From Myxococcota bacterium (lineage in GTDB: Bacteria; Myxococcota_A; Bradymonadia; UBA7976; UBA1532): a stretch of DNA of 64,000 nt. Within the stretch, counting starts at the first letter, position 1; the number at the start of each line of letters is the position of its first letter. The notes below the pieces were generated by a model. That model ran no database searches, was not told where the DNA came from, and saw only the letters and a list, made by a program, of their open reading frames with translations. This document shows, piece by piece, positions 26,901 through 35,532 of this stretch. The translations under genes were made by a program, and so were the position numbers. The stretch is taken from NCBI GenBank assembly GCA_963169045.1, contig CAUJDF010000008.1:1-64000 (forward strand), in the 5' to 3' direction.

Positions 26901-27058
26901 GCGGCGCCACGTCGAGCCCCGCCACACCGCTGTTCGAGCCCGCCGACATCACCTACGGCATCCAGGTGATCGGTCGCGCGGGCGCGCTGAGGGCGGTGGT
27001 CGGTCGCCAGGGCCCGATCCTGGTGGACCTCTCCGCCCACTCGCCGACCTGCTTCTGA
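23933..27058 (+). CDS. Surface lipoprotein with nine MopE-type metal-binding motifs
   Basis: Lipoprotein of 1041 residues with lipobox FGGC. A short Ala/Asp/Pro-rich linker (residues 40-105) leads to nine copies of the putative metal-binding motif CxGxDxDCDGxxDEG, of which CDGADNDCDG is the commonest version; they fall between residues about 108 and 625 and are spaced by 50-65 residues, each spacer containing CRxGxQxC-like pairs. The motif is the one named for copper-binding MopE and is abundant in myxobacteria. The C-terminal 400 residues lack Cys and look beta-propeller-like (repeated WAVAWAAQD, VVVxAxG segments). Metal binding at the cell surface is inferred from the family. A -10-like TACCTT ends eight bases before the ATG, with no ribosome-binding box. 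Confidence 0.88.
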   Translation: MRHLAKVFVAALVAGVFGGCVPDVADECDDDGDCPGARCGPAGVCVAPDAGAPDGAAPDAGAPDGAAPGDAAPPRDGAMDAQAPDARVADAAPADAAPRADACVPPAFPVFDDCDGLDADCDGRTDEGDGAEPPLRGCFDAPPDLAGRGRCRAGVQACEGGRWADCLGAVLPAIETCNGVDDDCDDATDEGPGGGTLVETCYGGPEGTADVGACRSGVRFCLEGRPENPCEGEIRPGREICDGADNDCDDEVDEVDGGCACEPGTERPCYPGAAGTEGVGICTGGTQRCRDDGSGYDACHGAVVPAAETCNDADDDCDGALDDVEGKGAVCRVGVGACARQGITICGNGALACDASPGMPTAEVCDGADNDCDGRVDQGPDGAALRRPCDEGAPPDVGLCRAGRQVCREGVWGACEGETLPAAEICDGADNDCDGSIDELDGATCECASGDERDCYSGPDGTAGNGPCRGGRQRCLAAGTWGPCEGEVTPRSEVCNGVDDDCDGLVDAGVAGTGVACAVGTGVCRAEGLTRCGGAGVVCGATPGAPGPEACDGEDDDCDGATDEGDPGGGVACDTGEPGVCGAGRTQCAGGQLACSAVSAAMAERCNGADDDCDGTSDEGASSACVAPHATTACVEGRCRIGTCTARWFDLDGLAETGCERGCDAVDRGVAVGGSFAVDVDHLPAIALGPQRWAVAWAAQDHALVAAADGLLGPLSVQEEGQRLVVIETDPRYALERPAIAAVGDDFTVAALKHGLLSREAEAVTLARVGGGQLIGAAVDTPAEDPAAPAVVSLRGERGGTSTAFYFARVPGTQQRALYAITANWFEGVQAPQVAHTMIGMHRDYPDGASLRPAVMVEGGRYIVLAPFSVVGGVSLRLLVIGVERGALRVEGMAEQFAGVGTIAGPVGAALRDGQGIAQWIHQDGTIVSRAAFDVRDPAAPAIVAAGSSAAGGTTWYGPSVVATERGFVAFATRANAGGTRAVFQAVAAGGATSSPATPLFEPADITYGIQVIGRAGALRAVVGRQGPILVDLSAHSPTCF

Positions 27059-27198
27059 ACGCGCGGCGCCGCCGGGCGGTACGCACAACCCCAGAGCGCC
27101 GTCCCCCTGCGCTCGCCGCCGGATCTGGAAAGAAGCGGGCCCACGGGCGGCGATCTATGCTCCCGCGCGCGGCGGCGCGCCGCGTTCAGGAGGCGCTC

Positions 27199-27882
27199 AT
27201 GTTCAAGAAGATCCTGTTGGCCCTGGTGGTGCTCGTCGGCGGCTTCTGCGCGTTCGTCGCCACGCGGCCGTCGCAGTTCAAGGTCGAGCGCTCGGTCACC
27301 ACGACCGCTCGGGCGGAGACGACGTTCGCCTTCGTGAACGACCTGCGCAAGTGGGGCGACTGGTCCCCCTGGGAGAAGATGGACCCGTCGATGAAGAAGA
27401 CCTTCGGCGGCGCCGAGGCCGGCGTGGGCGCCACCTACGCGTGGCAGGGCAACGACGAGGTCGGCAAGGGTCAGATGACGATCACCGGCAGCGAGCCGGG
27501 GAAGATCAGCATCAAGCTCGAGTTCTTCGAGCCCTGGGCCGCCACCAACACCACGGTCTTCACCTTCGCGCCCGCCGGCGACGCCACCCGCGTCACGTGG
27601 AGCATGGAGGGCGAGAACAACTTCGTCGGCAAGGCGGCGTCGCTGTTCTTGGACATGGACGGGATGATCGGCGGCGACTTCGAGAAGGGCCTCGCCGCGC
27701 TGAAGGGCCTCGCCGAGGCCGAGCAGAAGAAGGCCGACGAGGCGGCGAAGGCCGAAGCGGAGCGCGCCGCCGCCGCAGCCGCCGCGCCGCCCTCGGGCCC
27801 GGAGGGCGCGCCCGCCCCCGCCAGCGAAGCCGCCGCGCCCGGGGCCGTCCCCGCGGTCCCCGCCGCCGCCGCCAGGCCCTGA
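27199..27882 (+). CDS. Membrane-anchored SRPBCC-fold protein
   Basis: Protein of 227 residues with an N-terminal membrane helix (ILLALVVLVGGFCAFVATRP). Residues 30-165 match the SRPBCC (START/Bet v1-like) ligand-binding fold: ERSVTTTARAETTFAFVNDL, WGDWSPWEKMDPSM, and VTWSMEGENNFVGKAASLF are typical of polyketide-cyclase/YndB-like members. The C-terminal 50 residues are Ala/Pro/Glu-rich and probably disordered. A hydrophobic ligand is likely but unknown. An AGGAGG box precedes the ATG; TATGCT about 40 bases upstream is a possible -10. Confidence 0.85.
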   Translation: MFKKILLALVVLVGGFCAFVATRPSQFKVERSVTTTARAETTFAFVNDLRKWGDWSPWEKMDPSMKKTFGGAEAGVGATYAWQGNDEVGKGQMTITGSEPGKISIKLEFFEPWAATNTTVFTFAPAGDATRVTWSMEGENNFVGKAASLFLDMDGMIGGDFEKGLAALKGLAEAEQKKADEAAKAEAERAAAAAAAPPSGPEGAPAPASEAAAPGAVPAVPAAAARP

Positions 27883-27949
27883 CGGGCTTCTGCCCGCGAC
27901 GCCGCGTGCCGTAGACTCCTCCGCGTCGAACAGCGGAGCGGAGCAGCAC

Positions 27950-30185
<2,236 letters not shown>

Positions 30186-30208
<23 letters not shown>

Positions 30209-30575
30209 AGCGATCGAGCAGCGCCGCCGGGCTGCCCACGCGGGCGCCGAGCTTGCGGACGCGGCGGCGCAGGTCCTCGTCGAGCGTGACCACCTCGATC
30301 GACGTGGGGTCGCGGTCGGCCTCGAGCCACTCCACGACGCGGTCGTCGGCGGCGTCGGGGCCGCCGCGGCGGGCGAAGACGACGCGCACCGCGCCCTGCT
30401 TCGGCAGCCCCGGGATCTTCGCGCCGTCGACGACGAGGACGAGCTCGTCGCCGGTGCGTGCGGCGAAGGCCACGGCGCGCTCGACGAGGTGGCGGACGGC
30501 GGCCTCGCGATCCGCCGGCCAGTCCGCGGGCACGGCGCCGATCACGTTGAGGGCGTCGAGGACGTAGCGCGCCAT
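30186..30575 (-). CDS. NYN-domain protein, YacP-like predicted RNase
   Basis: A 129-residue protein opening MARYVLDALNVIGAVPADW, the first strand of the NYN/PIN-like fold with its conserved Asp and Asn. Other acidic blocks are VLVVDGAK, ADDRVVEWLEA and VTLDEDLRRRVRKLGA, placed as in YacP/NYN nucleases. Expected to be a metal-dependent RNA nuclease, perhaps in RNA processing. The ATG at 30575 was chosen because the fold begins there; two earlier in-frame ATGs exist. Convergent with ppk. Confidence 0.8.
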
Positions 30576-30663
30576 GGCCCGCATCATGCCCTGCCCCGCG
30601 CCGTCGTGGCACGGAAAGCGCCGCGCGGTTACAGTACGAGCACCACGAGGGAGGTCTGGCGGA

Positions 30664-30945
30664 ATGTCGAAGCGCGACAGCGACGGCCGGGACAGCGCGG
30701 TCCGCGATCCGAGCCGGAACGTGCCCCGCGGCGGAGTGCCCACCGTCCGCCCCGACGAGGTGGCGAAGGAGCGCCGGCGCGCCGAGGAGGAGGGCCAGGC
30801 GCCCCCGCCCGAGGGCAACCGCTGGTGGCGCATCGACCCGAACGACCCGTTCGCCGGCACGCCCGGCGCCGCCGTCGCCACCGACGAGCCGCCGCGCCAG
30901 CCGCGCCGCGTCCTGCCCGGCCCCGGCATCCCGAGAAAACCCTAA
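30664..30945 (+). CDS. Small Pro/Arg-rich protein of unknown function
   Basis: A 93-residue hydrophilic protein (MSKRDSDGRDSAVRDP..., with EGNRWWRIDPNDPFAG in the middle). The pair of Trp in a short ordered block amid a low-complexity background suggests a disordered protein with one binding segment. No family is recognised. Support for being real comes from GGGAGG seven bases before the ATG, a -10-like TACAGT about 30 bases upstream, and the gap it fills between neighbours. Its stop overlaps the convergent HupE stop by four bases. Confidence 0.55.
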   Translation: MSKRDSDGRDSAVRDPSRNVPRGGVPTVRPDEVAKERRRAEEEGQAPPPEGNRWWRIDPNDPFAGTPGAAVATDEPPRQPRRVLPGPGIPRKP

Positions 30946-31904
30946 CCCACGAAGTCGAGGACGATCGGCGCCGCGCGGTCGATCAGCCACCACGCGGACA
31001 CACCGCCCATCGCGTAGACGACGAAGCGCCGCGCCGGCGAGCGCTCGCTGCCCCGCAGCAGCAGCGCGGCGAAGGCGACGAAGCCGAGCTGGCCCAGCTC
31101 GACGCCGACGTTGAACAGCACGAGCGCCACGGCCACGTCGCCCGCCGGCAGGCCGATCTCGGAGAGCGCGCCGGCGAAGCCGAGGCCGTGCAGCAGGCCG
31201 CACACCAGCGCGAAGACCCACGGCCAGCGCGCGGCCAGCGACGGCACGGCGCCGGCGGGTCGCGAGAGCTCGACGGCCAGCAGCAGGATGCTCAGCGCGA
31301 TGACCGCTTCGACGGCGCGCGTCGGGAAGTCCATCCAGCCGAGCGCGGCGATGACCAGCGTGACGCTGTGGGCGAGCGTGAAGGCGGTGACCGTCCAGAG
31401 GAGCAACCGCCAGCGCTGCCCCACGAGCAGCAGCAGGCCGAGCACGAAGAGCAGGTGGTCGGCGCCGAGCAGGATGTGCTCGACCCCGAGCGGCAGGTAG
31501 GCCGACGCGCCGGGGCCCTCGCCCGGGACCGGCAGCATGGCCTCGGGGACGTCGGCGCTCAGGACGAGCGTCGCCCCGCCGACGCGGACGAGCACGTCGG
31601 TGCCGCTACGGTCGAGGCCCTCGACCCGGACCGTGCCGCCGGCAAGGCCCTCGGCGCCGCAGTCCGCCGTCCAGCGCGAGACGCGGGCGCTCGGCGTGAG
31701 CGTCGCCACGGGCGGCGCCACCGGCTTGCAGCGCGACGGCAGCACGACCTCGAGCGGCATCGGCGCGCCGCTCGCGACGGCCGTTCGCCAGACCACGTCG
31801 ACGCGGCCGCCCTCACCCGGCACGAGCTCGAGGTACGACGGCCGCAGCTCGTGCGCGACGGCCGCGGTCGGCAGCAGCAGGAGCAGAAAGGTCAGCCGTT
31901 TCAA
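30942..31904 (-). CDS. HupE/UreJ family membrane protein
   Basis: Protein of 320 residues; signal peptide ends at VAH, so the mature protein begins with His as is common in this family (AHELRPSYLELV). After a 120-residue exported beta-rich domain, six or so membrane helices carry the metal-associated family signatures GVEHILLGADHLLFVLGLL, FTLAHSVTL and GLLHGLGFAG, rich in His and Asp. HupE/UreJ proteins are thought to transport nickel or cobalt for hydrogenase or urease. No such enzyme lies nearby. Its ATG overlaps the stop of the upstream PpiC-type gene by four bases. Confidence 0.88.
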   Translation of the reverse strand: MKRLTFLLLLLPTAAVAHELRPSYLELVPGEGGRVDVVWRTAVASGAPMPLEVVLPSRCKPVAPPVATLTPSARVSRWTADCGAEGLAGGTVRVEGLDRSGTDVLVRVGGATLVLSADVPEAMLPVPGEGPGASAYLPLGVEHILLGADHLLFVLGLLLLVGQRWRLLLWTVTAFTLAHSVTLVIAALGWMDFPTRAVEAVIALSILLLAVELSRPAGAVPSLAARWPWVFALVCGLLHGLGFAGALSEIGLPAGDVAVALVLFNVGVELGQLGFVAFAALLLRGSERSPARRFVVYAMGGVSAWWLIDRAAPIVLDFVG

Positions 31905-32668
31905 TGCTTTGACCGCTCGACCGGGTATCGGCCGACGATCTCGGCGCGCGCCTTCGCCGCGGCCTCGCGCCGGCGCGCCTCGACGACGTCGGCCAGGACG
32001 CGCGGGCGCACGTCCTCGAGGCGAGCCGTCGCCGCCGGCGCGACCGCCTCGACCCGCACGAGGTGGCGCCCGTAGGCCGAGGCGATCGGCCCCGCCCAGG
32101 CGCCCGGCGCGAGCTTCACCACCGCCGCCGCGAAGTCGGCGCCGAAGGTGCGCGCGAGATCCTGCTCGGTGCGGTGCTCGAGGCGCCGGCCGCTGAGGAA
32201 CGGGTCGCCCGCGGCCGCCGCGGGGTCCGCCAGCGCCGCGCGCGCGTCGGCCTCGGCCGCGTCCTTGCGGCGGTCCCGGCTGAAGTAGACGTGCTCGATC
32301 GTCACCCGCGCCGGCGCCCTATACTTCTCGGGGTGCGCCGCGAGCCACGCCTGCAGCTCGGCGTCGGTCGGCGGCGACGGGGCGGCGAGGTCCTCGAGCA
32401 GGAGCTCCATCTTCTGCACCAGGCGGCGGCGGACGACGAGGTCGCCCTGGTCGAGGCCCAGTCGGCGCGCCTCGCGGAAGAGCGCCTCCTCCTCGACGAA
32501 CTGGCGCGCCGCCTCCGACGGCATGGACGGCAACACGACGATCGGCGCCACGTCGTCGGCGGCGGCGGGCTGCCGCGCCACGTCGAGTGCGTAGAGCGCC
32601 GCCCCGATGACCAGGAAGTGCAGCAGCGGCTCGCGCCAGAGCGGCCGCCGGCTCGGTGGCTTCGACAT
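31901..32668 (-). CDS. PpiC-type peptidyl-prolyl isomerase, membrane-anchored
   Basis: A 255-residue protein with one N-terminal membrane helix (LLHFLVIGAALYALDVA). A SurA/PpiC-like N domain (FVEEEALFREARRLGLDQGDLVVRRRLVQKM in the helical part) is followed by the parvulin-like domain (VTIEHVYFSRDR ... PGAWAGPIASAYGRHLVRVE). Probably a periplasmic folding helper. It is coupled to the HupE gene by a four-base overlap; this PpiC-HupE pairing suggests the isomerase assists assembly or metal loading of that protein. Confidence 0.82.
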   Translation of the reverse strand: MSKPPSRRPLWREPLLHFLVIGAALYALDVARQPAAADDVAPIVVLPSMPSEAARQFVEEEALFREARRLGLDQGDLVVRRRLVQKMELLLEDLAAPSPPTDAELQAWLAAHPEKYRAPARVTIEHVYFSRDRRKDAAEADARAALADPAAAAGDPFLSGRRLEHRTEQDLARTFGADFAAAVVKLAPGAWAGPIASAYGRHLVRVEAVAPAATARLEDVRPRVLADVVEARRREAAAKARAEIVGRYPVERSKH

Positions 32669-32709
32669 GCGCGAGGGCTACCGCGTCGGCGGCGCGGCGT
32701 CCAGCGGCG

Positions 32710-33387
32710 TTACCGGCCGCAGGCGCGGTTGGCGGGCACGGCGACGTCGATGAGCTTCGGCCTCGGCAGCCCGAGGCCGTCCATGAGCGCCACGAACTCG
32801 TCGCGGGAGCGTCCGGCGACCCGCGCGTTGAAGCGCTTCTCCTCGCCGATGGTGCTGACCGCGTGGCCCTTGTAGTCGTGGGCCGGGTAGACCAGCGTCG
32901 AGGCGGGCAGGTCGTAGAGCACGCCGGTGATCGAGTGGTAGAGCGTCGCCGCGTCGCCGTTCTGGAAGTCGGTGCGGCCGCAGCCCCGGATGAGCAGGGC
33001 GTCGCCGGTGAAGACGCGGTCGCCGGCGACGTAGCTGACGCTGTCGTCCGTGTGTCCCGGCGTCTCGAGGACGCGCAGGCGCAGTCGGCCGAGGGAGACC
33101 ACATCGCCGTGCCGCACGGGCAGGTCGACGCACGTGCCGGCGCGGTGTCCGCCCACGATGCGGGCGCCGGTGCGGTCGGCGATGGGGCCGGTGGCCGTGA
33201 CGTGATCCGCGTGCACGTGGGTGTCGAGGACGTACCGCAGCGTCAGGCCGAGCTGGTCGACGAGCTGCAGGTCGCGGTCGATCTGCTCGCGGACCGGGTC
33301 GATGAGCGCCGCGTCGCGCGTGACGTCGTCGCCGATCAGGTACGTGTAGGTGGACGACTCGCGGTCGAAGAGCTGGCGGAACCACAT
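32710..33387 (-). CDS. MBL-fold persulfide dioxygenase-like hydrolase
   Basis: Metallo-beta-lactamase-fold protein of 225 residues. The metal site HVHADHVTATG, VLETPGHTDDSVSYV, FTGDALLIRGCGRTDFQNGD and LVYPAHDYKG match ETHE1-type sulfur (persulfide) dioxygenases, in which a mononuclear iron oxidises glutathione persulfide. The RGCGRTDFQ block distinguishes this group from glyoxalase II. The ATG at 33387 fits the family start MWFRQLFDRESSTYTYL. It lies 32 bases downstream of the SLOG-like gene and 41 upstream of the PpiC gene, all on the same strand. Confidence 0.88.
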   Translation of the reverse strand: MWFRQLFDRESSTYTYLIGDDVTRDAALIDPVREQIDRDLQLVDQLGLTLRYVLDTHVHADHVTATGPIADRTGARIVGGHRAGTCVDLPVRHGDVVSLGRLRLRVLETPGHTDDSVSYVAGDRVFTGDALLIRGCGRTDFQNGDAATLYHSITGVLYDLPASTLVYPAHDYKGHAVSTIGEEKRFNARVAGRSRDEFVALMDGLGLPRPKLIDVAVPANRACGR

Positions 33388-33419
33388 GCGATTCCGACGA
33401 ACACCGCCGGGGCGGCGTT

Positions 33420-33974
33420 TCAGCGGAACGAGCGCTCGAAGAGCTCGACGATGGCGCGGCGGCCGTTGTCCTCGAGGAAGCGCGAGCCGGTGCCGGTGAA
33501 ATGGGCGTGGTCGATGACCGGCGCGCCGGCGTCCTGCCAGTCGGTGCCGCCCCAGCGGAACCACACGTCCTTCTCCTGGTCGAAGACGAACAGCGGCTTG
33601 TTGCACAGCTTGGCGAACTCGGCGCCCCAGCCGGTGCCGCCCTTCACCGTGCCGTCCTCGAGGATCCAGCCGACGACGTAGATCGCCTGTCCGTTGTTGA
33701 TCTGATGCCAGATGCTCTGCAGCACCTTCTTGAACAGAGGTGTGTTCGGATATGAGCGGTGCATCAGGTTCGAGACATAGGCCAGGCTGACGTCGCCCTG
33801 GCGCAGCTCGTCGCTCGTCAGCACCCGGATGCCACGGCGGCGCGCGTCGTTGTGGCCCTCGAAGCTGAAGTTCACTTCCTGGACGCCGTAGGCCTCGGCC
33901 TGCTCGCCGAAGGCCGCCTCCGCCCCTTGGGCGGCGCCGCTGAAGAGGACACAGTCCTGCGGATCGAGCTTCAT
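33420..33974 (-). CDS. SLOG-like Rossmann-fold nucleotide-binding protein
   Basis: A 184-residue protein whose layout resembles LOG/SLOG nucleotide-binding proteins: a first strand with small residues (VLFSGAAQGAEAAFGEQAE), EVNFSFEGH, AIYVVGWI, then GGTGWGAEFAKLCNKPLFVFDQEKD, given here in parts. The GGTGWG element corresponds to the phosphate-binding GGxGT loop of that fold. Many Trp and Phe follow (VWFRWGGTDWQ). SLOG proteins bind or cleave nucleotide-derived ligands, often in defence or signalling; the ligand here is unknown. It heads a minus-strand run with the sulfur dioxygenase, PpiC and HupE genes. Family assignment is inference from pattern. Confidence 0.55.
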   Translation of the reverse strand: MKLDPQDCVLFSGAAQGAEAAFGEQAEAYGVQEVNFSFEGHNDARRRGIRVLTSDELRQGDVSLAYVSNLMHRSYPNTPLFKKVLQSIWHQINNGQAIYVVGWILEDGTVKGGTGWGAEFAKLCNKPLFVFDQEKDVWFRWGGTDWQDAGAPVIDHAHFTGTGSRFLEDNGRRAIVELFERSFR

Positions 33975-34007
33975 CGCGGGTCCCTTTCCTCGGCCGCACG
34001 CGGCCCA

Positions 34008-34037
34008 CGTTGACGCCCGTGGCCGCCGACGTCAACG
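34008..34037. promoter_or_regulatory. 8-bp inverted repeat between divergent starts
   Basis: CGTTGACG (34008-34015) and CGTCAACG (34030-34037) are perfect inverted copies separated by 14 bases, placed between the divergent SLOG-like and Uma2 genes. Each half contains a -35-like TTGACG pointing outward from the other. It could be an operator shared by the two genes. A -10-like TATCAT lies at 34071-34076. Confidence 0.4.
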
Positions 34038-34082
34038 GAAGATCGATGAACGGGGGCAGGGACCCGCTGCTATCATCCGGCC

Positions 34083-34619
34083 ATGAGCGAGCCGCAGCCC
34101 ACGTTCGTCTCCGAGGCCGAGTTCCTCGCCTTGCCCGAGTCGCTCGATCGGGTGGAGCTCATCGACGGGGAGGTCGTCGTGTCGCCGGCGCCGAGCTACG
34201 GACACCAGGAGGTCGCGCGGCGGCTTCTCCTCGCGCTGGGACGCTGGGCCGAGGACCACGCCGGGCCCGTCGTGATCGGTCAGGCGCCGCTCGACGTGCG
34301 CTTCGGCGACGGTCGCATCCTGCAGCCCGACGTGTTCGTGCTCTTCGGACGCCTCGCGCTCGACCACGAGGGCCCCATCGAGCAGACCCCTGCCCTCTGC
34401 GTCGAGATCGTGTCGCGCGACCGGGTGTACGACCGCGTCACGAAGCGCGCCGTCTATGCCGCGGCGGGCGTGCGCGAGTGCTGGACGGTCCATCCCGCCG
34501 GCCTCGTCGAGCGCTGGACGGGCGCGAACCTGATGGACCGCGAGGAGGTCCGCGGCGTCCTCGCGAGCGCGCTCCTGCCCGGCTTCGCGATGCCCCTGGC
34601 GAAGCTGTTCGCCGCCTGA
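34083..34619 (+). CDS. Uma2 family (DUF820) putative nuclease
   Basis: A 178-residue protein of the Uma2 family, which shares the PD-(D/E)xK restriction-endonuclease fold. Visible blocks: VELIDGEVVVSPAPSYGHQ, ILQPDVFVLF with the catalytic Asp, and CVEIVSRDRVYDRVTKR with the Glu and downstream Lys. Closed by ECWTVHP, another family element. The cellular role of Uma2 proteins is unclear; they are often present in many copies in genomes. TATCAT ends six bases before the ATG with no ribosome box, consistent with a leaderless mRNA. Confidence 0.85.
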   Translation: MSEPQPTFVSEAEFLALPESLDRVELIDGEVVVSPAPSYGHQEVARRLLLALGRWAEDHAGPVVIGQAPLDVRFGDGRILQPDVFVLFGRLALDHEGPIEQTPALCVEIVSRDRVYDRVTKRAVYAAAGVRECWTVHPAGLVERWTGANLMDREEVRGVLASALLPGFAMPLAKLFAA

Positions 34620-34623
34620 GGCC

Positions 34624-35532
34624 TCAGGCGCGCCGCCGGCCGGCGAGCACGAGCGCCACGGCGACGACGATGAGCGCGGCGGCCACGCCGGTGCGCGGAC
34701 CGACCGGTTCGTCGAGAAAGGCCCACCCCAGCAGCACGGCGACCACCGGGTTCACGAACGAGTACGTCGACACCGCCGTCGGCGAGGCGTGGCGCACGAG
34801 CCAGATGTAGGCGCTGAAGGTCACGACCGAGCCGACGAGGGCGAGCACGAGCATCGCCGCCAGGGACGCCGCCGAGATCGCGGCGGGGTCGACGCGCGTC
34901 CACTCCCCTGCCGCGCCGCCGACGAGCCACAGCAGGCCGCCGCCGCACAGCATCTGCACCGCCGACGAGAGCAGCGGCGACTTCGGCATCGGCCCGCTGC
35001 GGCCGTACAGCGTCCCGAACGCCCAGCAGAGCGGCGAGATCGCCAGCGCCACCATGCCCCAGAAGGCGGCGGGCACCGAGGCGTCGACGAGCACGGCGAC
35101 GCCGGCCAGCCCGACGCCGAGCCCCGCGAGCACCGGCAGCGTCGGCCGCGGGCCGCCGAAGAAGCGCCAGTCGACGAGCATGATCCACACGGGCGAGGTG
35201 GCCACCATCAGCGCCGCCGTGCCGCTCGGCACCGTCTTCTCGGCCCACGTCACCGCGCCGTTGCCGCCGAGCATGAGCAGCGCCCCGCCGACGGCGCCCG
35301 CCGTCCACTCCCGGCGCGTCGGGGACGCGTCGCCGCGCAACCTCGCGATCACAAAGAGGATCGCACCCGCGAGCAGGAAGCGCGTCCCCGCCATGACGAA
35401 CGGCGGGATCGTCTCGATCGCCACCGCGATGGCGAGGTACGTCGAGCCCCACACCACGTAGAGCAGCGCGAAGGCCCCGAGCAGCGCCCAGGGAGCCGGC
35501 GCCGTGGCGACGACGGGCGGGTTCCTGCTCAG
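34624..35532 (-). CDS. EamA/RhaT family transporter
   Basis: Drug/metabolite transporter superfamily protein with about ten membrane helices and two EamA repeats. The first begins LYVVWGSTYLAIAVAIETIPPF, the classic EamA opening, and the second is near GTLYGRSGPMPKSP. Substrate unknown; such proteins export metabolites. The start is a problem: no ATG, GTG or TTG precedes the first helix in frame. A CTG at 35530-35532 overlapping the stop of the upstream GH92 gene (CTGA) would give 302 residues and a natural coupled start; the next candidate is a GTG inside the first helix. Confidence 0.82.
   Translation of the reverse strand: MSRNPPVVATAPAPWALLGAFALLYVVWGSTYLAIAVAIETIPPFVMAGTRFLLAGAILFVIARLRGDASPTRREWTAGAVGGALLMLGGNGAVTWAEKTVPSGTAALMVATSPVWIMLVDWRFFGGPRPTLPVLAGLGVGLAGVAVLVDASVPAAFWGMVALAISPLCWAFGTLYGRSGPMPKSPLLSSAVQMLCGGGLLWLVGGAAGEWTRVDPAAISAASLAAMLVLALVGSVVTFSAYIWLVRHASPTAVSTYSFVNPVVAVLLGWAFLDEPVGPRTGVAAALIVVAVALVLAGRRRA

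Noticed and set aside
22364-27088. 1574-codon minus-strand frame opposite the membrane protein and MopE-repeat genes
   Set aside because: Low-complexity translation crossing several real genes, with no ribosome site; a shadow frame.
32710-33387. Glyoxalase II assignment for the MBL protein
   Set aside because: The RGCGRTDFQ and YPAHDYKG blocks fit persulfide dioxygenases, and the glyoxalase C-terminal substrate domain is absent.
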